Shown here: piece after piece, positions 1-7,258 of the stretch
Numbering within the stretch: position 1 is the first letter of the stretch
How the letters are laid out: each line of letters opens with the position of its first letter
IMG/VR virus record: IMGVR_UViG_3300009149_007629
Coordinates: 1-64,000 of that record
Strand: one strand, 5' to 3'
Origin: a virus
Length of the DNA stretch: 64,000 bases
The notes under the pieces: model-generated
Databases searched by the model: none
What the model was told of the DNA's origin: nothing
The model's input: the letters and a program-made list of their open reading frames with translations, nothing else
Translations under genes and position numbers: made by a program

Positions 1-1808
1 TACATAGAGATCTCATAATTCCCTGGCCTAGGACTAGCACCATAAGTAGACCCAAAGTATAATGTATTTACGTGTGCTCCCCAAACATACAAATTCTTAA
101 AAGCTATTGCAGTACTACCAAGATTAATATCATTATCTACTGCTGGGATATAGTTAGTACGATCGTTAGCATACTTAGTAGTTATATCCGCCGGGAGCTT
201 TCTTGTTGTAGCTATGGTGTCACTTGATGCATAATAAAACAGTTTAACAAAATCCGAATTTGCGTGGGCAGAAGGAATAGAGGTTGTGGCTTTAAAAGTA
301 TAGGTTTCACTTACCATATCACTGAAGTATGATCCAAGAGTACTAGTACCTACTTCCCCTACCTTACCGGGGGTAAGTGAGGAAGGCCTAATATTACTAG
401 AACGTATAGACCCGTACAGATAATAACCCGAAGATATTGTAAAATCTTCATTTACTAGTATAGTTGAACTTGTAGAGTTAAGGCTACCATTTATATTTAC
501 AGTACCACTAAAAGATGCTGTGGAGGCATTTAAAGTACCTAATGTTGTTGTCCCTGTGACACTTAAAGTAGTCCCTATCGACAAACTTCCGGTTAAACTT
601 AAACTACTAAGACTTAAGGATCCTGCAGATAATGCTCCTGAAAACGTCCCACTCTTTGCTGTAATATCCCCAATAACATCTAAATCTGCATCACCAAATA
701 CAGCATCTCCCAGAGTAACATTACTACCAAAGTGAGAAACCCCCTGAACGTTCAATGTTGTATTTATTGTGGCAGCTCCGGTTGTTGTAAAAGATGTACT
801 ACAAGTTAATCCCTTGGGAGCGTTAACTAAACCATTAAATGTAGAAATCCCGCCTACAGAAAGAGTACCTGTTAAGGCCATGTTTGTTACTGTTAAAGAC
901 CCCCCGAATACTAGAGCCTGAGTATCTACTTCCTTAGCGTAAATCCTATCAAATCTATTAGAAGAGGTTCCTATATTAGTAGTCCCATCTTCTGGGAATA
1001 GATTTGGAACAGTAGGAGTAAGAAGGAAAGTATCTCCACTTACACTCCAAATATGAAGACGTTTGTCCGATAATCTATACCACAGATACATCTCATCCGA
1101 AGCAGGAGCGCCAGGAACAGATGGTGAATCCTTAAATTTAGTGTAGCTATCTATTAAGAATCCTGTGCCCTGTATAATCCCAGAGCAGCTTATCGAAGAG
1201 CATGTAACACTGTCCACAGATATATCCCCAGATACAGAAATTTCTCCTATATCAAAGGCAACTCCTGAAGATAGAGTCAATGCAGTCTTACTTAATATCA
1301 AGGTAGATCCGTCTACATTTAGAGTAATCGTAGGGCTGGACCCATTATCAAACCATCTAACACTGGTGTTCTTGTATGCTGCTGAGTACCCATTAGATAT
1401 AGCACTTATCTTAAAATCAGTCCCTACCGTAAGCAAAGAAGAACTTAACTTAGAAGAGGATCCAATAGTGATCTCATTTGTAGACCCATTTAAAAGAATG
1501 TTACCTAAAGCCATGCTAGGAGTCGTAAGGTTTATTAAACCCCCAGCTCCTGTAAGAGCATTCATTTGATTTAAGAGCCCGCTAGTACCTGAACCATAGG
1601 GATCTTCAACTTCTAGTATCAGATCAGAAATACGGTCTATAATACGCTCAAATGCTATCCTACCTGTACCACCCCATTCATCATCATCATCTGTCTGAGG
1701 TACATTAAGAATAACACCAAATAGATCTTGGTCACCCTGTCCGTAGTAAAGACTCTTCGGTCCTTTAGATAGCGAATATGTATTACTGCTGCTCGTGAAA
1801 TCAGCCAT
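1..1808 (-). CDS. Tail fibre protein, N-terminal ~602 residues (runs off left edge)
   Basis: The frame is open from an ATG at 1806-1808 to the window edge, so the C-terminus is missing. GAGG stands 7 nt upstream of the ATG. The product (MADFTSSSNTYSL...) is rich in Ser, Thr and Gly, with short-period runs such as LTGTLSVGG and LTGSLSIGTTLSVTG, as in trimeric beta-structured fibre shafts. Two copies of a motif common in phage fibres are visible: NIGTSSNRFDRIYA near residue 270 and NLGSTAIAFKNLYV near residue 560. Inference: a long receptor-binding or side fibre, perhaps ending in a chaperone or receptor domain outside the window. It lies after the replication genes, apart from the main virion block, with its own candidate promoter. 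The fibre class is well supported; receptor and exact role are unknown. Confidence 0.8.
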   Translation of the reverse strand, partial: MADFTSSSNTYSLSKGPKSLYYGQGDQDLFGVILNVPQTDDDDEWGGTGRIAFERIIDRISDLILEVEDPYGSGTSGLLNQMNALTGAGGLINLTTPSMALGNILLNGSTNEITIGSSSKLSSSLLTVGTDFKISAISNGYSAAYKNTSVRWFDNGSSPTITLNVDGSTLILSKTALTLSSGVAFDIGEISVSGDISVDSVTCSSISCSGIIQGTGFLIDSYTKFKDSPSVPGAPASDEMYLWYRLSDKRLHIWSVSGDTFLLTPTVPNLFPEDGTTNIGTSSNRFDRIYAKEVDTQALVFGGSLTVTNMALTGTLSVGGISTFNGLVNAPKGLTCSTSFTTTGAATINTTLNVQGVSHFGSNVTLGDAVFGDADLDVIGDITAKSGTFSGALSAGSLSLSSLSLTGSLSIGTTLSVTGTTTLGTLNASTASFSGTVNINGSLNSTSSTILVNEDFTISSGYYLYGSIRSSNIRPSSLTPGKVGEVGTSTLGSYFSDMVSETYTFKATTSIPSAHANSDFVKLFYYASSDTIATTRKLPADITTKYANDRTNYIPAVDNDINLGSTAIAFKNLYVWGAHVNTLYFGSTYGASPRPGNYEISM

Positions 1809-1848
1809 TTTTATTCCTCATGCTCAAAAAAGGCAACATCTACCCACA

Positions 1849-1877
1849 AGAATACTATGAGTTCATATTACTGTCTA
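1849..1877 (-). promoter_or_regulatory. Candidate sigma-70-type promoter for the tail fibre gene
   Basis: On the minus strand TAGACA (1872-1877, 5 of 6 matches to the -35 consensus) is followed after exactly 17 bases by TATTCT (1849-1854, 4 of 6 matches to the -10 consensus). It sits in the 99-bp gap between the ParB-like gene and the fibre gene, about 40 bases upstream of the fibre ATG. It would give the fibre its own transcript. This rests on pattern matching only. Confidence 0.35.
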
Positions 1878-1907
1878 TATTAATAGATAATCACCTCTGG
1901 CACTATC

Positions 1908-2780
1908 CTAATCTAACGATTTAATCTTTAGCTTAAATGTCACCATACACAAAAACTTTTCCGGATGAAGTAAATACTCCTTATAATGCGCTATCGGTAT
2001 CTCCTCATCTTCTCCCTTCCCAATAACTTTCAGAATCTCTTCATCCCCATACTTTTCTAAAACAAGCTGACCCTTATGAGCATACTCTATAGGCCCCTCA
2101 TCTTCCGGAGCTCCTGTATCTACATTTTTAGAAACATTAGACCCGTCACTTAGCCCGGGCCCCATCTGCTTCTCTACTCCTTTTATAATCGTAGGGATAT
2201 CCCGGGGAGGACTATCCTTCTCCATGATGTAATCTACAACATCTTTTATTACATCCTCATCATCTATCTTGCGGATCTTATCCCAATGAGCATCATTAAT
2301 TTTAGACTCAGAGGGCCCTTTAGCAAGCTCCTCTTTAACAATATCGGGCATCTTATTAAAATCAGCTGATAAATTATAGATTCTCTTCAACCGATGAGGA
2401 GTAATACCCAAGATAGATGCTATCTTACCATCCTTCTTACCCATGGCATTTAATTTTAGCGCAGACCGGTTTAAATCCATAGGACTTAAATCTTCACGCT
2501 GCTGATTTTCTAGTAAAGAAAGTATAACCGCTTCTTCATCCTTAATATCATCCCGGATCTGATAATACTCTGGTAGCACCGCTGCTTCTGGCCCATGAAT
2601 TTCCAGCAGCGCCCGATACCTCCTGCTTCCTGCTATAATCTCATAGCATTTACCACAAGTACGAAGTACCATCCTATTCATCAAACTATGCTCTTTTATA
2701 GATGATATCAGATTTTCATAACTACTATTATCATTCTGACGAGCATTACATTTAGATATTATCAAATCTTTATACTGCAT
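1908..2780 (-). CDS. ParB/Spo0J-like DNA-binding protein
   Basis: A 290-residue protein with the ParB layout. An N-terminal ParB/sulfiredoxin-fold region carries GSRRYRAL (51-58), matching the GERRYRA box, and ENQQREDLSP (91-100), matching the second conserved ParB box. A helix-turn-helix follows at about 115-137 (GKKDGKIASILGITPHRLKRI). AGGAG precedes the ATG. Known for the family: ParB proteins bind centromere-like parS sites and work with ParA in partition; phage relatives can also act as regulators. The C-terminal ~100 residues are acidic and unfamiliar. No ParA ATPase gene and no obvious parS palindrome are visible, so partition is not established. The fold is well supported; the role (partition, transcription control or replication) is open. 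It follows the ligase by 11 bp and probably shares its transcript. Confidence 0.8.
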   Translation of the reverse strand: MQYKDLIISKCNARQNDNSSYENLISSIKEHSLMNRMVLRTCGKCYEIIAGSRRYRALLEIHGPEAAVLPEYYQIRDDIKDEEAVILSLLENQQREDLSPMDLNRSALKLNAMGKKDGKIASILGITPHRLKRIYNLSADFNKMPDIVKEELAKGPSESKINDAHWDKIRKIDDEDVIKDVVDYIMEKDSPPRDIPTIIKGVEKQMGPGLSDGSNVSKNVDTGAPEDEGPIEYAHKGQLVLEKYGDEEILKVIGKGEDEEIPIAHYKEYLLHPEKFLCMVTFKLKIKSLD

Positions 2781-2791
2781 GGGTACAGCTC

Positions 2792-4744
2792 CTATTCGAA
2801 AATATTTTCAAATTCTAATTTTACTCCAGGGATCTCTTCAGGCTTTTTCTCAGGAGTCTGCTGCCCTAAAAGCGCATAAAATTCATCCTCAGATATTATG
2901 GGGATACTAAATTTCTGAGCCTTTACATTTTTAGATGACCCACTATCCTTATCATTTGTTACGAGATAAGACAAATCTTCTGACACCCGATCTTTTACAT
3001 CTCCCCCCTGAGAGCGGATCATATCCTGAAACTTCTTGCGGGGCATACTCTTTAATGACCCAGTCACACAGAAAGACATACCCGCCAAAGGACCCGATCC
3101 TGCTTCTATTATTTTTATGACCTTCAACAACTCCTGAGCCATACCTGATATCTCTTGTATCCCTATACAGATAGTTTCTGAAGAAACCTTAGCAAATCCT
3201 GGAAGCTTTTCTAAATCTGCAGGTGTTAGAGACTGTATCCTCTCCCAATCCTTAAAGTTATCAACAAGCACCTTAGCAGTACTTGTAGAACAAGAAGGTA
3301 TACCCAAAGCCGTTATAAATTTATCCAGGAGCATCTCAGAGGTGCCCTCTAATACCTTAAAAAAGCTATCTACAGTCTTTTTACCTATACCCTCAAGATT
3401 CTCAAAATCCTCATGAGACAACTTATAGATATCACTTACTGCCCGTATTTTTTCAGATTCCCACAACTTATTAACAAATTTATTCGAGAACCCCTTCATA
3501 TCAAGTGTCTCTACCCAATAATTTATCCGGTTAGTCTCTCTTTCTTTACACCCTACGTTGTAGCACCATAAATTAACGTTATCAAATACTAAATCCCCTC
3601 CACAGGAAGGACACTTTTTAGGAGTCTCATAATCCTCTCCAGCAGAAGCTATATCAACTATCTGAGGGATTATATCCCCCTTCTTCTCAATTATTACCTC
3701 TGCACCCTCTCCAATAAAATTCTGCTTTATGTAATCAAAATTATGAAGAGTAGCTTTCTTTACGGTACTTCCCATTAAATCCACAGGAGCTAACAAAGCT
3801 ACAGGGGTTATTTTACCCGTACGACCTACCTGGAGGATGATCTTATTTAAAGTAGTGAGAGCCTGGTCGCTATCAAACTTAAGAGCTACCTGGGCTTCTG
3901 GGCGACTCCTTTTTATACCCAAGCTATTCTGCTGCTCTATACTATTGACTTTAAGCACTAATCCGTCTATCTCATAAGGGAGACTCTCCCGGATCTCTTT
4001 TACTTCCCGATATACTTTTAAGATATCATCGAGAGTTCTACAATTAAAAGTAGGCACCGTAACAAAATGAAGCTTATTAAGAATCTCTAACTTTTTTAAT
4101 TCGGTATTTACATTAGCACCGACATCATATGCTAATACATGTAGATATTTACTAAATTTCCCATCCTGCCTTCTACTTATACCACAAGCAGCATTGCGGA
4201 TGTTCTTATAATGATCTCCCGTTTTTTTCTGTATCAGCTCATAGTGTTCCTTCTTTAAGAAAGCTTCTCCCCTTATCGTGATATCCTTATCCACAGGGAT
4301 ACTATGAGGGACTTCTCGAAACAAAAGAGCATTAGGAGTAATATTCTCACCTACAAGACCATTTCCCCGAGTCACTGCTTTATTAAGTTTACTTGCACTG
4401 TATTGTACCTCAAGAGAAAAACCATCGATTTTATACTGAAGAACATACTCTACCCCAAATCCTAGCAACTTATTAGTTTTTTCTACCCATGATCTTATCG
4501 CATCCTCATTAGAAACTTTATTTTGGGAACCCATAAAAATCTCATGGGTCTCCTTAGGCCAGGTGCTACAAGGCTCATGTCCGACTTTATCTAAACGAGG
4601 ATGGTCAGGAGGAAGCTTACTATACACGTAATCTTTAAAAAGATCATAAGTACTATCAGGTACTAACGGCTCCTGATTATAGTAAGCACTATCATATTTA
4701 TCCAGTAATTCTAAATCTTTTTCTATCTTTTCTGAAAGGGGCAT
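2792..4744 (-). CDS. ligA: NAD+-dependent DNA ligase (LigA), full domain set
   Basis: Seals nicks in duplex DNA using NAD+; it should join lagging-strand fragments made by the neighbouring replication proteins. At 650 residues it is near the usual bacterial length, and the order is canonical: N-terminal Ia region with conserved tyrosines (YYNQEPLVPDSTYD, 21-34); adenylation motif YKIDG with nucleophile Lys105; TRGNGLVGENIT; RGEAFLKK; RNAACG; EIDGLVLKV (258-266); OB region VGRTGKITPVALL (306-318); a four-Cys zinc finger (C378, C381, C394, C399); helix-hairpin-helix segments (LEGIGKKTV; LPGFAKV); and a BRCT domain at about 552-628. Many viral ligases are cut down, whereas this copy keeps Ia, zinc finger and BRCT. 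The start is the ATG at 4742-4744. Function is very likely. Confidence 0.96.
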   Translation of the reverse strand: MPLSEKIEKDLELLDKYDSAYYNQEPLVPDSTYDLFKDYVYSKLPPDHPRLDKVGHEPCSTWPKETHEIFMGSQNKVSNEDAIRSWVEKTNKLLGFGVEYVLQYKIDGFSLEVQYSASKLNKAVTRGNGLVGENITPNALLFREVPHSIPVDKDITIRGEAFLKKEHYELIQKKTGDHYKNIRNAACGISRRQDGKFSKYLHVLAYDVGANVNTELKKLEILNKLHFVTVPTFNCRTLDDILKVYREVKEIRESLPYEIDGLVLKVNSIEQQNSLGIKRSRPEAQVALKFDSDQALTTLNKIILQVGRTGKITPVALLAPVDLMGSTVKKATLHNFDYIKQNFIGEGAEVIIEKKGDIIPQIVDIASAGEDYETPKKCPSCGGDLVFDNVNLWCYNVGCKERETNRINYWVETLDMKGFSNKFVNKLWESEKIRAVSDIYKLSHEDFENLEGIGKKTVDSFFKVLEGTSEMLLDKFITALGIPSCSTSTAKVLVDNFKDWERIQSLTPADLEKLPGFAKVSSETICIGIQEISGMAQELLKVIKIIEAGSGPLAGMSFCVTGSLKSMPRKKFQDMIRSQGGDVKDRVSEDLSYLVTNDKDSGSSKNVKAQKFSIPIISEDEFYALLGQQTPEKKPEEIPGVKLEFENIFE

Positions 4745-4752
4745 AGTTGCTT

Positions 4753-5238
4753 CTACTTTATCCTATATGTGACTCGTATAATGATATTTCTAGCGTTATT
4801 AAAAATTAGATTCGGCTCTTTTTCTGCAGCTTTTCTCAGCACACAGTGACACGGTAACAGGACTCTCCATAGGGGGTTGCGCTTCTCTTTTTCTATCCAT
4901 ATCTTTTTCTGATCCTCAGACATAGTATTTACAGGCTGCTTTGATACTATCGTGTAATCCTCAGGATTAGATAACTTTGACTTTTCTATGTTATGAATAC
5001 CATAGCCTTTACTGCTACAAAAGTTGCAGGAGGACTTCGCAAACTTAAATACATAGTCTACAGATACATGCTCCCCGGTAACTTCATACTCATTATCCTT
5101 AAAAGGATACAAGACGGTCCCATACGTGATGCTATCATCCTTATGTATTACACGAGTCTCTATTATCCTCTGATAGAGGTTATTCATGTGGATACTATCT
5201 AGTATATCGGATAAGGGGGTGACTTCTGTAGACTCCAT
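4753..5238 (-). CDS. Hypothetical protein with CxxC...CxC putative zinc site
   Basis: A protein of 161 residues, not recognised. I chose the ATG at 5236-5238 because an AGGAG lies just upstream; a TTG at 5254-5256 would add six residues and overlap the previous gene. Four cysteines form a likely metal site: C71 and C74 (CNFC) and C130 and C132 (LLPCHC). The same spacing style, CxxC then PCxC, occurs in the helicase-loader-like protein of this block (C8, C11, C39, C41), so the two may share a zinc-ribbon-like fold. It lies between the ligase (8-bp gap) and the 386-residue gene, in the replication transcript. A part in DNA metabolism is inferred from position only. Confidence 0.7.
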   Translation of the reverse strand: MESTEVTPLSDILDSIHMNNLYQRIIETRVIHKDDSITYGTVLYPFKDNEYEVTGEHVSVDYVFKFAKSSCNFCSSKGYGIHNIEKSKLSNPEDYTIVSKQPVNTMSEDQKKIWIEKEKRNPLWRVLLPCHCVLRKAAEKEPNLIFNNARNIIIRVTYRIK

Positions 5239-5242
5239 CAGA

Positions 5243-6403
5243 CTAACTCCTAGCAAATGCTAAATTTAAATATGATCCTATAGAACTCTCTATTTTTAAC
5301 CGTTTCATGTGATCAAAATCCTTAGCAACTAATGAGGCTCTCACCGCAAAATCCAAAGAATTCGATATTTCACTACTATTTAAGGAAACTTCATGGTAAA
5401 GTGCCTTGCTAAACTTCCCGGGGACCTTATACCTACGCACAAATTTAGCGCACTCATCATCACAATCAATCTCAGGATGTGCATTTATTAACTGTTCGAC
5501 CCTTTGATTCATCTCATGAAAAGTCTCATTAATTTTATCAGATAAAGACTTGAATGTCTCTTTTAAAATACTTGACTGTATATCTTCATACTTACTTGTA
5601 AAAAAAGGCTTGCCCCCAAAAGAGGCTATAAAAGAACTTTTACTCTTAATATCATATAGTAATGGATCTACCCTTAAACTAGTAGCCCCTAACTCAGATA
5701 TAATCAAAGAAAAACCGGGACAGACATCTCGCCACATAATATTGTATTTATTTCCGATTGTATATCGCACATGAAGTATCAGATCATCCTTCTCATCCCC
5801 ATATACAAAATCCTCATATAAAGGGATCGTCATATTCTCTAAAAGAGCTGAAAGAATATCATCATTCTTTATTACAGAATGTGAGGACTTAATAATTGCC
5901 CGAAGCGTTGAGAAACTCTCAGCCTCTCTTATACGTGCTACGCATCTAGCGGAATCTTTCTCAGAATTAAGGCCACTTTGCCAGGTACGAACAATATCCT
6001 CTTTTAATTTCGGCCTATTGTTCATAAAAAAACTATGAGGGATGCCAACTAACTTGCAAAACTGCTTCTGAGAATGAATAACATTAGGATCTTTAGGATT
6101 ACTGGGGTTCTTTTTAAAATATACGGGATTGTTATATGATGGGATCTCTAAATACATATCTTCTTCATCCGCATGGAATATCATATGCCTCAGATCTAAA
6201 AAGACATCCCTGCATTTATTATTCCATAGTATCTGACGATCCCTTAAGTCTGTTATCTTTGTAGGAGTAGCCCCCTCTTTTAAGGAGTCCCCATCAAAAG
6301 AGGGCCCAACAACCTCCTTAGAAGTTTCTAATTTTAAGGGTGCTCCACCCTCTCCCAGCAAGTCATCTATATCTAATGTTTGTTCTTCCATATTATTTTC
6401 CAT
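5243..6403 (-). CDS. Hypothetical protein, possibly DUF932-like
   Basis: A 386-residue soluble protein between the small genes and the sigma-like region. Residues ~1-55 are acidic and low in complexity (DIDDLLGEGG). A central part, QKQFCKLVGIPHSFF followed by a beta-rich stretch with WRDVCPGFSLIISELG, recalls phage/plasmid DUF932 proteins, which have a clade-specific uncharacterised role. I hold that match weakly because no catalytic signature is known. A helical C-terminal third (FKSLSDKINETFHEMNQRVEQL) may be a coiled coil. No strong Shine-Dalgarno is seen before the first ATG; a second ATG four codons later is possible. It overlaps the next gene only if that gene used its upstream TTG. Confidence 0.65.
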   Translation of the reverse strand: MENNMEEQTLDIDDLLGEGGAPLKLETSKEVVGPSFDGDSLKEGATPTKITDLRDRQILWNNKCRDVFLDLRHMIFHADEEDMYLEIPSYNNPVYFKKNPSNPKDPNVIHSQKQFCKLVGIPHSFFMNNRPKLKEDIVRTWQSGLNSEKDSARCVARIREAESFSTLRAIIKSSHSVIKNDDILSALLENMTIPLYEDFVYGDEKDDLILHVRYTIGNKYNIMWRDVCPGFSLIISELGATSLRVDPLLYDIKSKSSFIASFGGKPFFTSKYEDIQSSILKETFKSLSDKINETFHEMNQRVEQLINAHPEIDCDDECAKFVRRYKVPGKFSKALYHEVSLNSSEISNSLDFAVRASLVAKDFDHMKRLKIESSIGSYLNLAFARS

Positions 6404-6426
6404 TATTAAATATAATTATGTAAATG

Positions 6427-6636
6427 TTATTTGTATCTTTCTTTTATACTTTTTGGAAATCTTACTGCTTTATTCTTAAGACTATTTAATTTTAATAAAA
6501 GATTTCTATAGTCATGCTTATCCTCAAACCAGATATCTTTTGTATTATTAACTTTCAGTATCTGCTGTAACTTCTTGATCTCATTAATTATATCCTGATA
6601 TTGTTGCTCTTTAGGTATTTCCGTCTTTCCAGTCAT
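6427..6636 (-). CDS. Small hypothetical protein (69 aa)
   Basis: A 69-residue basic, helical protein (TKDIWFEDKHDYRNLLLKLNSLK...) of unknown function. Its ATG lies inside the end of the sigma-like gene, a 26-base overlap typical of translational coupling. The spacing and its place between two real genes support translation. The Lys-rich amphipathic helices could bind DNA or a protein partner, but no family is recognised. Co-expression with the sigma-like protein makes a regulatory partner conceivable; that is inference only. Confidence 0.55.
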   Translation of the reverse strand: MTGKTEIPKEQQYQDIINEIKKLQQILKVNNTKDIWFEDKHDYRNLLLKLNSLKNKAVRFPKSIKERYK

Positions 6637-7240
6637 CGAACTTTTTCCTCATATCTTGCCTAAGTATCTTAACTAAATTTGGAGAAACCCTTAATGTCTG
6701 AGCGATATCCACGCTCTTACAGCCCGCCCCTCGTTTTTTTAAGATCTCTATCATCCTCTTAGCTTTCTTAGGGGGTTCAGTCTTTTCTATGTATGATATA
6801 AAGTCAGAAAGGTACGCTTGACATTCATCTTTTGTGCTAAAATAAGCATGAGCATGATCTCCCCACATATCCCCCTCAGATTTATCAAAACTCCCCTCTA
6901 TCTTATACCCATAATCATTGCCTTTTCCCAGAAACTCCCAAACATCCATATATTTATAATTATTATATATCTCCGAGACATGATTATACATAACTCTATG
7001 ATTCTTTTTCTTAGATAACGGGAATGTCCAGCAAAATAAGGTTATTATATACGTATCAAATTTCCCCTTGGACGGGTCATACTCATCTAAAGCCCTCGTC
7101 TCTATAAGACTAACATAAAAGCTGTATATAGTATCATGTAAAATATCCTTATCCGTGATACCCGTCTTATATGTCATAAACTTCTTAAGGTGCTCCTCGT
7201 TTTTTTTAACAAAATCTTTGACGGTGGCGGCCTCAACCAT
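6611..7240 (-). CDS. Sigma-70-family-like transcription factor
   Basis: A 209-residue protein with two regions that fit a small sigma factor. Residues ~28-72 (DILHDTIYSFYVSL, then EYDPSKGKFDTYI) match region 2, where the pattern D-x-K-G-K-F-x-T-Y is characteristic for binding core RNA polymerase and the -10 element. Residues ~170-200 (GAGCKSVDIAQTLRVSPNLVKILRQ) form a helix-turn-helix like region 4. The middle is divergent and probably replaces region 3. GGGGGGAA precedes the ATG. Inference: it redirects host RNA polymerase to a class of phage promoters, probably late ones. It sits downstream of the polymerase gene. Confident about the fold class, less about its promoter targets. Confidence 0.7.
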   Translation of the reverse strand: MVEAATVKDFVKKNEEHLKKFMTYKTGITDKDILHDTIYSFYVSLIETRALDEYDPSKGKFDTYIITLFCWTFPLSKKKNHRVMYNHVSEIYNNYKYMDVWEFLGKGNDYGYKIEGSFDKSEGDMWGDHAHAYFSTKDECQAYLSDFISYIEKTEPPKKAKRMIEILKKRGAGCKSVDIAQTLRVSPNLVKILRQDMRKKFDDWKDGNT

Positions 7241-7258
7241 TTTGTTCCCCCCTTTATT

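Noticed and set aside
1165-1569. Plus-strand open frame of ~134 codons
   Set aside because: It lies wholly opposite the tail fibre gene, whose minus-strand product shows clear fibre motifs; the plus-strand product has no recognisable features.
4753-5256. TTG start at 5254-5256 for the Cys-rich protein
   Set aside because: The ATG at 5236-5238 has a well-placed AGGAG and avoids overlap with the previous gene.
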